NCBI GenBank assembly: GCA_006538405.1
Contig: BJKQ01000039.1
Location: 23,761 to 87,760, forward strand
Length of the DNA stretch: 64,000 bases
Source: Hansfordia pulvinata
Lineage: Eukaryota > Ascomycota > Sordariomycetes > Xylariales
Reading direction: 5' to 3'
The notes under the pieces: generated by a model
Database searches by the model: none
Told to the model about the DNA's origin: nothing
What the model saw: the letters and a program-made list of their open reading frames with translations, nothing else
In this document: one piece after another, positions 32,858 to 44,898 of the stretch
Layout: every line of letters begins with the position of its first letter
Position numbering within the stretch: the stretch's first letter is position 1
Program-made: the position numbers and the translations under genes

Positions 32858-34390
32858 TTACGGTTTGCGTACACGGCTGCCTCTTCCAACGAGCTCACGC
32901 CTCCTCCCCCTCTTCCCCCTCCTCCTCCTCCGCCCGGCCCGCCGCCCGATACCGTCTCCTCTCGGCGCGGGCCATGGCCGCCGCCTCGCCCTCGTGCCCG
33001 TGCCCTCGCACCCAACCCCGGCGGCCCCCCCTGAGCCCGCGCGCGACGCGCTCCGCGACGTCGCTGCCCGCACGAGCTCCCGGCGCGCGAGCCGGGGCCA
33101 GACGTGCAGGCAGGCGGCGGCGGTGTCGGCGGGGCCGACGGGGCGGGCCTGGACGAAGCGGACGCTGCGCAGCCTCCTGCCCCGGGGGAAGAAGGCGGCG
33201 GCGGCGTCCAGGAGGCAGGCGAGGCTGCGCTGCTGCGTGAGGAAGAGGGCGTCGAGCTCGAGCTCGGCGAGGTTGGGCAGGCGGTTGCGGAGCGCGGCCA
33301 GCGCCGCCCGCAGTTCCCCCGCCCCCCCCGCGGTGATCACATCACCACCACCACCACTAGTAGAGGAGGAAGAGGAAAAGGCGGCCGAAGCCTGCTCCAG
33401 CTCCTCGTCCGCGGTGTGGGGCTCGGAGAAGCCCAACTCCTCGGGCATGACCATCAGGCTGACGCGGGTGACCAGGCGCTCCTTGCCAAGGCCCAGGCCG
33501 TGGGAGACGAAGTCGGCGCACTCGCGGGGGCGGGAGAAGGCGAGGACGTTGCGGGCGTAGAAGACGCGCGCGGCCTCGGCGTGCCACCGCCGGCAGACCA
33601 GCAGGACGTCCAGGTCGGCCCCGCGCCGGGCGCACAGGCAGGGCAGGCTCTGCGGGCGGCGCGGGTAGGGGCTCTGCTTCAGCTTCTGCTTCTGCTGGTG
33701 GTCGTGGTCGTGGTAATGACACTTGCCCCCCTTTTCCTTCCCCTTCCCCTTGCCCTTTCCCTTGCCTCCTCCTCCTCCTCGCCCTCCTCCTGGTACTGGC
33801 GGCACGGCCACCACCCCGACCCCGCCGCGCAGCCGCCCCTCGTAGCACGCCGTGCACACGTACGGGTTGCGCTGCTCGGGGGCCCAGCGGCTGCGCCACG
33901 GGTCGACCCAGACCGGCCTCTCGCAGTGGCGCCACAGCGCCGGGGTCCGGTCGTGGTGGCGGTGCGCGGCGCCCGCGCAGGCCGCGCAGGTGTAGGGGTC
34001 CTCGCGGCGCGGCGGGAGCGCCGAGGCGGTGGTCCGCCGCGAGGGGGACGCCAGCGGGCACGGGCACCACGACGATGACGATGACGACGACGACGACGGA
34101 CCTGTGGTGGTGGTGGTCGTCGTCGCGTCGTGCTCCGCGTCCCACCGGACCGCGGGGCGCCAGGCCAGCACCGCCGCGAAGACCTCGTCCCGCAGCTCCT
34201 GCGGCAGGGCGTAGAAGCGGCCGAGGAGGCTGGTCGACGGTGGTGGGGGATCGTCTTCTCTGGTTATTCTCGTTGTTGTTGTCGTCGGTCGCGGTGGTGG
34301 TCTCTTCTTCTTGTCCCTGGGCTGCCTCGCTGGCTGGCGGGCGGCGGCGGCGGCGCGCTGGCGGGCCTTCCTCCTCCTCTTCTTCGCCAT
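32858..34390 (-). CDS. F-box/DUF7730-like hypothetical protein, probable C-terminal frameshift
   Basis: As read, a 510-aa single-exon protein starting MAKKRRRKARQ with a basic N-terminus. The motif LLGRFYALPQELRDEVFAAVL (about 56-76) is the F-box-like/DUF7730 start. LDVLLVCRRWHAEAARVFYARNVLAFSRPRECADF is the typical middle block of this Pezizomycotina family. Two CxxC-containing segments (YTCAACAG, YVCTACYEG) and poly-Thr, poly-Ser, Gly-Lys and His/Asp repeats are inserted. After CLHVWPRLARRE (about 33110) the annotated frame becomes Arg/Ser/Pro-rich. Shifting by one missing base gives SDVAERVARGLRGG, then an acidic tail ending at a TGA at 32897-32895, which looks far more coding-like. Function is unknown; an adaptor or F-box-type role is inferred from the family. 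Confidence 0.7.
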   Translation of the reverse strand: MAKKRRRKARQRAAAAARQPARQPRDKKKRPPPRPTTTTTRITREDDPPPPSTSLLGRFYALPQELRDEVFAAVLAWRPAVRWDAEHDATTTTTTTGPSSSSSSSSSWCPCPLASPSRRTTASALPPRREDPYTCAACAGAAHRHHDRTPALWRHCERPVWVDPWRSRWAPEQRNPYVCTACYEGRLRGGVGVVAVPPVPGGGRGGGGGKGKGKGKGKEKGGKCHYHDHDHQQKQKLKQSPYPRRPQSLPCLCARRGADLDVLLVCRRWHAEAARVFYARNVLAFSRPRECADFVSHGLGLGKERLVTRVSLMVMPEELGFSEPHTADEELEQASAAFSSSSSTSGGGGDVITAGGAGELRAALAALRNRLPNLAELELDALFLTQQRSLACLLDAAAAFFPRGRRLRSVRFVQARPVGPADTAAACLHVWPRLARRELVRAATSRSASRAGSGGAAGVGCEGTGTRARRRPWPAPRGDGIGRRAGRRRRRGKRGRRRELVGRGSRVRKP

Positions 34391-37300
34391 CGCTCTCGAA
34401 TTCAATATATCTTTGAATGGTATTCCGCAGTGGGGCAAGATTAGGTAGGTACCTAGGCAGGCAGGCAGGATGGGACGGTGGATGGTCTCGAATCGAGAAC
34501 TCTGTGGGCGCGCGTGCTTGCCTGCGAAGCCAGACACGCGATATTGTCCGCTTCTGCTCGCGTGAGAGAGAGAGAGCCCCCACGTGCGCTGGATGTCGAC
34601 AGCTATAACACCCGCCCGCGAACGCAATGATTCTATTCGCAGAGTCGGAACGGAAACGTCAGCCCGTCATGCCGGTCGACGTGTGGGGAGGTGACTCATC
34701 CGGCAACAGGTTGATGAATGACTACCGGCTGGGGCTGTGTACGATCTACTGGCCTTCTTTCCCGTTGCTAGACAAAACAGATCATCAGCTGTAGGATGTT
34801 TAGACAGCCTCATGTGCTTGCCGATGCGGAGTCACAGGTCTCGCTAGAGAACGGAGTTGACGGTTGCCTACCTACCTACCTTACCTGCCTGGCCTGCCAG
34901 ATATTGCGGACCTTGAATAACCGCCTCTGCGGACACGGCCCCCAGTCGACTCCTCCACACGAAACCTGGCTTGGCCACTCCTGTCAGCAAAGGAGTCGGT
35001 CGACCGAGAGGCGTGTGCAGGGCCGCGCTGATCTCACCAACACGCGCCGGAAGCGCAGCTGTGGCCCTCGGTGAGCCTCAGCCGGGGTGGGGATTTCCAG
35101 TCAGCCTCCTGACACTGGGGTTCGCCCCCCTTTCATCCTTTCATCCTGGACTGTCGCCGCACGGCCCGTACCGCGGCCCCGTGTCACGACCCGTCGTCGA
35201 TGTCGTCAACCGCGGCCTGAGCCTCGAAAAACACATGGGCATTTTCCATTGGCCGGGGGGAAGGGGGCCGACACCGAGGCCGCACGTCTTGACGGCACGG
35301 CAGCCGGCTCCCAACCGGTCAGATCGCCGTCTTCTCCGCCGCAGCCGCCGCAGCCACCCGGAAGGTGGAGGCGTGGGACTGCTGAGGCCACTTTTGCGCT
35401 AGCCACAGTCAAAGGGGGAGGGGTGAGCCTCCCTTTACCTCTTCCGCCACTGCTGACTGCTTCGGTGCCGTCTCAATCCCGATCTCGATCTGCCGAGGCC
35501 GCTCGCCGTCTACTTGATCCGCTTGCGGCTGGCGACACATGGATCAGTTGATATTCACGTAGGTTTTATCCAGCGCGTGAATCTCCTCATGGCGCGGGGC
35601 CATCAACCGGGACCACCCGTATCTCTCCCCACGAGCCTTCCCCCCCCCTTCCCCTGCCTTCAGTATCTTTGCTCCTTCAACAAGCCCATTTCGGCCATCG
35701 CCACGCAGTCGCCTCGATGACGCGCAGCTGTGGTGGTTCTGGGGCGAGTCTGATAGTATTCAGTGAGCTCACGGGCCTGGAGCAGTCGGCACCGCCAGCG
35801 CTCCTCGGCGGACAACTGGCCCTTCTCTCCACAGCACGAGTACTTGGCCTCAATAGCACAGCTCCTAATCGAATGACCTGGCTGGTATGATAGAAAACAC
35901 GCCGCAGAGGGCATGCACCTGTCTGAGCGAAATATGCAGTGCTCCCAGTGGGCGCGCGCGGCGGAGACGGACCCCGGCTCGGAGACGCAGACCCGCCGGT
36001 CTCTTCCAGAGCTTGAGTCGAGAGTACAAGTCCCCAGACTCGCGGCGCTGTGCGTTCTCGACAGTTGGCAATGGCGGTTGGTCGAGGGTCGATGGCAGAA
36101 CCGTATACGGCTCATGGCGACGGGCGATTCCAACCGGCGGCTTCAAGGATGTTTGAAGGGGACACTCACACGCGCAACTACCCTAATCTGGCTAAAGAAT
36201 GCAAAGAGCGAGCATGCCGGGAAATTTGCCTATTCTCGGTCGCTCGAGGCTACCTGCTACTTTATATTATAGCTTACCGCCCCTGATGCCGTTCGCGTCT
36301 CCGGCACGGGAAACGCAACGCGCTGCGGCGAGATGGACTGGGCCAATACGCGCACCTGTCCAGACGGGCGTCACTCTCGCCCTGACAGCACTCTTTGGAT
36401 GCGTCGAGAACGGTAAACGAAGACACTAGACGAGAACATAAAGCTATAGCGAAGCTAATCAGATTTCGGGCCGCCTCGAGGGAAGTGCGGGTTCACCACT
36501 GCATCACTGTTCGAGGGGTTGCTCCCAGAGACTGCGATCGCCGAGGAGGTCGAGCTATAGACCAGCTCGCCGGATGGCAGACTCGCCCAACCACGGAACA
36601 AAGACGATCGCCGTCCGAACAAAGGGGGGCGCTGGAGCGGGAGCCGGTTACTCAATTGTCCTGGATCAATATGAACGATGATAGGCCCTCGCACGCTCTG
36701 GTCTATGACATGAGTCTTTTGGATCTCCTCCCGCCACAGCCTTGTCCCGAAGCAGCCCGGCCGTGAACGGGTTGCCAGCCAAGCACAGCCTCGACTCCCT
36801 GGCCGTCGACTTTTGAACATTCGGGTGGGCTGGCTTCTTCGTCTGCGGGTCCCGCGCTCCCGGGGGTTCTCCGTCTTCCCCGAGACGGGCTCTACACCAG
36901 CTGAGGCTCCCGGTTGCAGTATCAGGACGACGATGAAGGGTCCTATTGCAGAGCCTCGCCCCGGGTCCTCCATCTTCTATGTGTCCAGGAGCACCACGCA
37001 GATGAGCGCCCACTCTGCAGACAAAGCCCCCCACTCGAGACCCTGTGCGCCATGATGCAGCGTCTGACCGGCCGCGAGAGCAGTCGGAGGTGTTGCCGCG
37101 AGACAGGTTCAACGCCCCCGCGCTTGCGTGATGGCGTGGAGGGCGCGTCTTCTTGCCAGCTTATTCATCCACTCCGCCTCGTCCCTTTGTGCTCTCTGCC
37201 TGCGAGAGCCTCATAGGAAGGCCTGTTCACCCCACCCATCTCCCCCGCATTGTCCCCGTCTGGCTACGTTCGCAGCCCGGGGGTCAATGTCCGCCGTTTG

Positions 37301-38911
37301 GCCGGCTCCGAGCTCGTGCCGGCAAGACGCGGAGAGGTCCGCTACACACCGGTTTCTGTCCGCTTTCAGCCCACTGTCCGCCCGGCATGAACCGGAGACG
37401 CCGAGCCCCGGACTGACATGATAAAGCGGAACAGTGCGCCCACGCCACGAGGGCAGCAGAGGACTTGAGCGAGGTACCTCGGGCATCTTTCCGACGACAC
37501 CAAGCCCATGTGACTCGCACCCTCGAGCTCGGGACAATGTACTCTCGTGAACATGTCTCTGTGTGGGGGATTCTAGACCTCCCTTGGAGCACCGGTCACA
37601 AAAAAAAAAGCGCCCCGTCGTCTCGCGGCGCGAACACTCAGATTGCTCCACGGAAAGAGAAATACACGATCGACACCTCTCCCAGCAGGTCCTGTTCGAT
37701 CGCCCCCGGCGAAGCCCGCGAGGAACCCGATCCAGCCAACTGGATTGATTCGCAAGGTGCGTCCAGAACCCGGGTCCCGAGGTCCCGTGCACACACCGCA
37801 ACGCGAGAGATCGGCGCCTCGGCGGCGCCGCGAGGCCCCAAGACCAGGCTGCTCTTTGGGGGGGGGGGGGCGGTGATCACGAGATCGAGCGCAGCTGAGA
37901 GAAGGCGTGGGCGAAATAAAGAAGAGTCAAGACATGGATAACGGAGAAAACGCCATGGCGAAAGACACCTAAGCCATGGGTATTCCGCATAGGCCCCCTC
38001 CTCAATGGCCCCCTCCCCCCCGCCATGCCTTTGTGTGTCTATGTGTGAGTGCGACACGGCGCGTTCGGTGAATCACGAGGGGTCCTTGTGAGTCAAGTCC
38101 AGAAGTCCACTCCCCCTCCCCCTCCCCACCCTCCCAAAAGCCCCTCGCTAGCCTATTTCTGACAGTGAGGTCTAGAAACATTCGAAGAAAGCAGGAGGGA
38201 AGAAAGAGGGGAAAAAAGAAAAGAGAGGAGAAAACGCTGAGGCATGTTCGACGAAGCGAGAGGGACCCCCCCCCCCTGAAAGTCACTCCAGTAGCCAGGG
38301 TAAGTGATGGGAAAATCCATCAAGGTTCGCGACATGGCCGGCCTGGAAGAGTGGGCATCCGGGCAGGCACCGTGCCAAACCCACGGCGCTTGACGCCGAC
38401 ATCGCGGGCGAGGCTGTGGGATCACGTGTAGGCACGAGATTAAAGATTCACCCCGCCTGTCCCTCCCCCCCCCCCCGCCGGAGGCTCTGGCAGGGAAGCA
38501 AGGGCGCCTCGCGTTGAGCAAACAAACGCGATTGTCATTCTGACAGGTTTACTCTCCCTCAACCCAGCTAGCGGCTTAGCCCTTACACGCAACTTTCTGC
38601 ATTGTCCTCAGTGCGGCGCTGTCTCCCACAGTTGCAAATCACCAGCGAGGCAACGGAGGGGGGTGGTTTCGTGAACTGCCTCATTCTCGACCGCCACCCA
38701 TGACGCGCAGCGCGCCCTGTGAAATTTTTTTTTTTTTTTTTTTAGAGTTCCCGTACCTTCTTCCAATCCTCATCAATCATCAGCACCCGCCTCGACTGTG
38801 CCCTGCGCCCAGCATGATGGTCTTGTGAGCCACGAGCGTGGACCAGCACGTAGGCACTAGCCAGCCCACTCCGGACCCCCCTATCCCGGTTTGGCCTGAG
38901 GAAGAAGGTGT

Positions 38912-38942
<31 letters not shown>

Positions 38943-39647
38943 GAGGGCGGCAAGCAGTACAAGTTGTAAAGGGGGATTCCGCCGACCCCCCATTGTGAGA
39001 AGACGACTGTGCCCGACTTGTCCCCCCTCCTCCGCGTTCGGAGCCGTTGAATAAGCTGCGAAGAGACGAGCTCTCGCCTTACCGACAGAAAGAGAGAGAG
39101 AGAGGGGGGAAAGGACAAGACAGCACAAAGACAAGGCAGGCGCTGCTGAGCCGGGGATGCGGGTTTCAGTCCGCTGCGCCGTCTCTTGAGAGTGGTGTTC
39201 CTTTCTCGAACGGGCGAAACGTTTCTTTTTGCCCTTTTCGGAGGGTGGAAAAGTCGAAATCGGGTACCCCCCCGGGGGAAAAAGGGGGCGCTCGAGTGAG
39301 TACGAGTGCCTCGGGGTGCGAGACCTGGTCGGGATCCACGTGTTTTGGGCGATCAGACCCGCGAGGCAACCATGGGAAAGTTGGCCGTCTGGACAAACGG
39401 GGGAAACGGGGAAAAAAAAAAGAGGGAGACAGAGGAAACCGGGAGAAAGGTTGTTTCTCTTCTTCGCTCTCGCCCCCCTCCCGAGCGACGAGGATGTTCA
39501 GGAGGAGGTCCCCACGTCCCGCAGATAATCGATGAATCGCGCTCCTGTTGATGATTTCCCGAGGACGACGGGATTTTCTCTGGTTTGATCTGCCCTCTCT
39601 TGAGGGTCGGCAGGGGCAGTTCGACGCCCATCAGGCACGCACCGCAG

Positions 39648-39671
39648 GCACGCACGCACGCACGCACGCAC
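39648..39671. repeat. ACGC tetranucleotide microsatellite
   Basis: About six ACGC/CACG units in the gene-poor region, followed 40 bp later by a CA/CT tract. Confidence 0.85.
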
Positions 39672-40844
39672 GCGCCAGGTTCCAAGCTTCTGATCGCCCT
39701 CGCGCACACACACACACTCTCTCTCTCTTCCCGCCACCTCACGCGGACCTGCGGGTGCGGTTCATCTGGTTTCCGAGCGCTCGTACTGGAGGTGAGAAGG
39801 AGGTTAAGCCCTGCGCACCCCGCGATCTCTCATCGCGGGCTAGTAATCAAGTCAAGAACCAAGAGACGTGGAGACCCAGCGCTGGCGCCGATCTCGTGGC
39901 TTTAGGTTGCGCGTGGGGGGCGCGACTCTGGGGGCGGCCTCAGGCATGACAGGGTAGCCTCGGGGTACCCAACGTCCGGCGCCCGGGCCATCGGGACTTC
40001 ATCACGGGCGCTATCCTCCTTGGAGCCACAGGTGTGTGTGGGTGGGTGTGCGGTGTAGGAATAGAGGCCCCGGTAGGGCGGAGGAGTGCCGGGGGCGGCG
40101 TGTGCCTGGCTAAAACGATGGCCCTTATTCTTGCCTACCTAGGTAGGTATGTATCTAGATACTCGTATTGTACTCCCATGCTCTCCACCAGAACGCCGGG
40201 CTGTCCGGAGGCCTAGTTGGTAACGGACCGAGTTCCAGGGTCTTCGGAGCCTGAGCCATTGGTGTCTACCGGGTCCAATCGGGGGGTTCGTTCAACAGCG
40301 CACCGCGACGATCCAGGGATGGCGGAGATCGGCGTCAGAAGCAAGTCAGTCTCTCGCCCGGGGCATCACGCCAGCCCAGCTTTCACGAGTACCGGCTATG
40401 ATGCCGAGGAGGAAAGAGGGTGGGCACCAAGGGGTGTCACGGCTTGGCGGGCCTGTTTCCTGCGGGCTGCGCTCAGTTTTCTTCAATAGCTGCGCTCTGC
40501 CTGCGCTTTGCATTCTTGCTGTCGAGGGGTTGCATTGCGGCAGCAACAGTCCATAGCAAGAGGGATAGAAAGAAGACAGAAAATAAAAAAACAAGGCTGC
40601 CATCGCTAGCCAGCGCGGCATCTCATGCACGATGTTTCCCCCCCTCAATGCCGACCCCCATACCGAGTACTCATACTCGCAGAGGCCCCTCCCTCCTGGG
40701 TGTGTGACCGGGGCGTCGAGACACGAGCCAGCACAAGCACGACAGTGGGGTGATGCCCACGACTGCTGCCAGCCAAGCCTCACAGCGGTGCCAGGGTCCC
40801 GGGAACCAACCAGACGGAGAGGACTGATGGGGCGGGATGGGATG

Positions 40845-40847
<3 letters not shown>

Positions 40848-40878
<31 letters not shown>

Positions 40879-40879
40879 G
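40848..40879. repeat. T10-G22 homopolymer junction
   Basis: Ten T followed directly by 22 G. It is the longest G run in the window, and one of two places where a T tract abuts a long G/C tract (compare 50620-50654). Confidence 0.9.
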
Positions 40880-41556
40880 CGGACTGCTTGGTTCCCACAC
40901 ACCAGCCTTGGGCCCCCATCTCCACAACCACAGCCCTGCGTCGCTTTTCCTTCGAGCATGATATGCCAGCGCATCATGCGCATACTCGCAACCCTGCCGC
41001 AAGCCCCGTCACTCTCTTCGCACCCTTGGCAAAGATATATCCCCTACCCTACATGCCTACTCACCTCGACGAGCAACCAGCCGAGCGGTGCGCAAAACCC
41101 GTCCTCCAGCTCTCAGGTCAGACCAGTCATTACTCGTAGAAGCAGCCCGGTAGAAATGGTAATGGGGGCCAAGAGAGGCTGTGCAATGACCGCCCAAAGG
41201 GGGGGCGGCGCGGGAGATTGTGAGCGGTGCATCCCTCAGCACTTACCTTAATTAGGTACATGCCTTAGGTGGTACTGAATGTGTTGAACACATCCAATGG
41301 CCCATACTCGCAGGTGACGCGCACGGTATCCGGCTCTGCCGCGTTCACCTACTCGTATGTACTCGAATTGGAACCGGCGCGGCGTCTCCTCATTCCGGGG
41401 GGCCCAAGGCGCAAAGAAGATCGAATCGACTTTGCGGCTGAGCCCGGCCTCCCATCAACCAGCCCGTGGGCGGCGATCCCACTACTACGGCCGAGTACCT
41501 ACGCAGGTACAAGCAACCACGTAACCTACACGTTGAAGTAGATGTTTTAACAATAT

Positions 41557-41584
41557 GAGTGTGAGTGAGTGAGTGAGTGAGTGT
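41557..41584. repeat. GAGT tetranucleotide microsatellite
   Basis: Six to seven GAGT/GTGA units in intergenic DNA downstream of the GH43 gene. Confidence 0.85.
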
Positions 41585-42708
41585 GGGGCGGGCGGCCCTA
41601 TTTAGGAAGTGAGCCGCGAAAATGCCAGATTCGGTGAGGACAGAGGCACGGCCAAGACCGTAGGGTGAGAGGGGGGGATGCACGGATGGTACCACGATCG
41701 TTGCGGGGCCACAGGGCTTAGCTGGACCTCGACTGAGCTTGATGACTGCTACATACTCGGCACCTTGTGTACTCCGTATGGTATGGGCAGGGTGGCAGGC
41801 AAAGGAGAGATGCCCTCGTCGCGCAAGTGGGACTCGGCACGCGCGGCCATCCCGGACGGCCATCACTCGCAGTGACATCGGCACACAGTATCCAGAGTGA
41901 AGAAATTCACAGGGGAAGCAGATAGTTCAAGGTCTGTTAAGTAGGAAAAAATTCATTCTGTTGAATATATGTACTCTGTATGTAAGGTAGGTATGGTTTG
42001 AAAGAAAAAAAAAAGGGCGGGTGATGTGAAGAAGCCTAAAAGTGGGTTGAGGGGTATCATAAGATCGAAGGTGTGGTTGTTGGTTTGGAAACAGCCAGCG
42101 AACATTAAAAAAAAAAAAACACAACGGGACAAAATCGTTCCATAGCGCCAGTCCATGCCCCCATTATTATCGATTTTGTTCCCGTGCCGTGGAGAAGAAG
42201 CGAGCGTGCCGAATTATAAGAAGAAGAAGAAAAAAAACACCCTCGCAGTTCGTTGCTCGCAACAACTAGAATAAGAAGAAAAAGTAAGGCGAGAAAAAGA
42301 AAAAAAAGAATTGGACTGGCGTCTGATGGAAGCGCAATACGAGTACTCGTATGAATCGGGGAAGGCCTCTCTCTCATGCCCCGGCCACTCACAAGACTCC
42401 GGGAAGAGGAGTGAGCGTCGTAGCTGGAAGCCGGCAGACGGCATGAGAGTCCCCGGGATTGGATATATAAGTGGATGCTCAAAGACCGTGCATTATGGGT
42501 GTGTGTGTGCCGCGCGTGGTAAGGGGCACTGAGGCTAGTAATAAGTGACGAGAAGAAGTAATGAGACCAAATAGAACACCTGGCTGTATGCAAAACTGTC
42601 ATTGTCGTTGTTGTTGTTGGTGGTGGTGGTGATGAAGAATAAGGGGGAAGAAAGCCGTCGCGCTGAACTCGAACATCTCGCCGCTGCTGCCGTCGCGCTG
42701 GCGACCCC

Positions 42709-43800
42709 CTAGCCGCCCAGGGGGTGCGGCTGGATGCCCTGCAGCGTGGGCTTGAGGGCTGCATGAGCCCGCCCGGCCCAAAGGTCAGGCGGTCGATGGT
42801 GGTCTCGCGGTGGTAGCCGTCGCCGTTGGGGATGGCGAAGCGGTGGTACGCGATGAACCAGACGTCCTGCCCGGGAAGGTGGATGATGGAGTTGTGGCCC
42901 GTGCGAGGATCCCCTGCGCCGGGTCCGACTGCAGCAGGACGCCGTGCGGCGTCCACGGCCCCGTCGGGTGCTGCGAGGTCGCGTAGCCGACGCGGTAGTC
43001 GGGCGAGCGCGTGTCGCCGATCGAGTAGGTCATGTGGTACAGGCCCTCGCGGAAGTTGACAAAGGGCGCCTCGCTGTAGTCGGCCAGCGCCGGGAACGAG
43101 CCCGCCGTGTCCCAGTTGAGCGAGACCATGTCGTCGTTGAGCTCGGCGAACAGCGCCCGGCCGTTGCCCCAGTACAGGTAGTGCTTGCCCGACTGCGGGT
43201 CGCGGAACACGCACGGGTCGATGGCGTCGTTGGCCGTCAGCCGCTCCGTGTTGCGGATCAGCGGCTCCGGCTGCGCCGTGAACGGGCCCTCGGGGCCCGA
43301 GCCCACCGCCACCCCGATGTTGGGCCGGTTGCCCAGCTTCGGGTTGTTGCCCACAAAGTAGAAGTACCACTTGTCGCCGCGCTGGATCATGGTCGGAGCC
43401 CACTGTGTGTAGAGGTCAGTTATCACGATGACGATGACGATGATGGGGCTGTAGATATATTTCTGTATAGGGGCAACTTTGAACTTACAGCCTTGCCGTT
43501 GGCCCAGGGGACGTTGCCGTTCTCGGTGCCCGGCTTGCCCGTCAGCCGCAGGATGGGGTTGGGCAGCTCCTCCCAGTCGACGAGGTTGCTCGACCGGAAC
43601 ACGTTGAAGGTCTGCGGGTCCCACTCGCCGTTGTACGACGTGGGATAGATGTAGTAGTGGTTGCCCCAGATGCCAATGTTGGGGTCGGCCTCGAAGCCCT
43701 CGAGCACGGGGCTCTTGCGCTTGGCCAGCACCGACGCGGGAGCCGACACGGCGCTCGTGACGAGCCCGGCCAGCACGCAGAAGGACTTGAGGCTGAACAT
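42709..43800 (-). CDS. Secreted glycoside hydrolase family 43 (arabinan/arabinofuranoside type), two exons, two apparent frameshifts
   Basis: Five-bladed beta-propeller GH43 enzyme, probably releasing arabinose from arabinan or arabinoxylan outside the cell. Exon 1 is 43800-43489 and exon 2 is 43402-42709; the 86-nt intron (GTAAGT..CACAG) joins NGKA to WAPTM. The signal peptide is MFSLKSFCVLAGLVTSAVSA. Candidate catalytic residues are Asp in EADPNIGIWG (base), Asp in NDAIDPCVFRD and Glu in YSEAPFVNFREG (acid). GHNSIIHLPGQDVWFIAYHR follows near the end. One base is missing near 42900-42904 (after DPAQGIL, before TGHNS) and one near 42756-42759 (before LKPTLQGIQ). With both, exon 2 is 696 nt and the protein 335 aa, ending PHPLGG. 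A TATAAATA box lies at 44008-44001. The subfamily and exact activity are not certain. Confidence 0.88.
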
Positions 43801-44000
43801 GTTTGGGGGGAGGGGTTCGGCTGCTTTGCTGGTGAAGAGAGAAGAGGAAGAAGAAGAAGAGAAAGAGGAGAAGGGGGAATCTGTACAGAATCAACTCCTC
43901 AGTCACAGCAAAGGAGGGCAGCTGTGTTCGGCGGCGGGTTGCTGGTGATGTGTGGCCTGACGCTTCTCCTTTTTCGACACGGGGGCCTGGGATATCATAA

Positions 44001-44008
44001 TATTTATA
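44001..44008 (-). promoter_or_regulatory. TATA box of the GH43 gene
   Basis: TATAAATA on the minus strand about 200 bp upstream of the ATG at 43800, the only strong TATA element in that flank. Confidence 0.5.
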
Positions 44009-44866
44009 CAGGCCCCTCCCGTTCGGGAGACGGCCGAGAACGAGGCGGCCCGAGGTTGACAATATCGAGAAAATGAGAATAAAAAAAAAAGCAGGTCTCG
44101 ACGAGAGAGATTGTTGCCCACCCGGGGGTCTCAGACACAAGAGCCCAAGCCACGGGCAGGGCAAGTCACTTTTGGCCGGCAGCCAAGCCGGCGACGCGCT
44201 GTCGTCATTTCCTCCCGTGACTAAACTCCATCGACGAAGCGCGGGTAGGTCAGACACCTGCTGCTGCTCGTGCAAGTGAACCAGAGTCATCACTCACACA
44301 CACCGCTGGGTGGGGACGGGGCCACCGGTGCCCAGGAACTGGAGACCTACCACACTCCCCCCCCCCCCTCTCTGCCGTCTCCGAGTCTCCCCTTACACAC
44401 GCCCATCTACGAGCGTATTCTTGCCGTATAGCCGCACGCAGGCGCAGCATCCCATCCAGGCGACGAGGCCGTATGGACGCGTTGTGTAGATGGAGGGGGG
44501 CCATCCCCAAGCTGCCGTCGAATCCCAACGCTGGTCCGCGGTGTAAGCGTAGGTAACCTGTGCACACGCGAGGCTCGGCGGACCGGGGGTTGGGTGTGGT
44601 CAGGCTAGCTCTACGGGCCCAGCATCACGTCGCTGGCCTGTCAAGTCGGTGTCAGCCGGTGAGTTGGCACAGGGCTGTCTGTCTCCGCAAGGATGGGAGC
44701 GAGCAGGTTACGGTCGATCGAGTACGGGTCGAGAGATGCTGCCCGGCTGGGCGGGGGGGGGGGGGGGGGCGCCCTGTTCTCCTCCTCTAAGCCAAGGCCA
44801 CCACGACGGACGGCACTGGGGCGCGGCGCGACGTGGTCGAGGCCAGCAGCGGGCTGCCGGACTGCC

Positions 44867-44898
44867 GGGGTGGTGGTGGTGGTGGTGGTGGTGGTGGT
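44867..44898. repeat. GGT trinucleotide microsatellite
   Basis: About ten GGT units in non-coding DNA. The same unit occurs inside the Mpv17-family gene at about 13096-13120, where it encodes poly-Thr on the minus strand. Confidence 0.85.

Larger units (their letters stand above)
34391..42708. other. 8.3-kb gene-poor region
   Basis: I found no frame with family resemblance on either strand. Contents are simple sequence: ACCTACCTACC-type runs at 34443-34455 and 34867-34882, G13 at 37858, C12 near 38465, T19 at 38725-38743, GC/GA repeats at 38915-38941, an ACGC microsatellite at 39648-39671, T10G22 at 40848-40879 and GAGT repeats at 41557-41584. TACGAGTA-type motifs are frequent, including the perfect 16-bp palindrome ATACGAGTACTCGTAT near 42338-42353. 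Frameshifts elsewhere in the window mean a broken gene could be hidden here, but I see no fragment of one. Confidence 0.45.
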
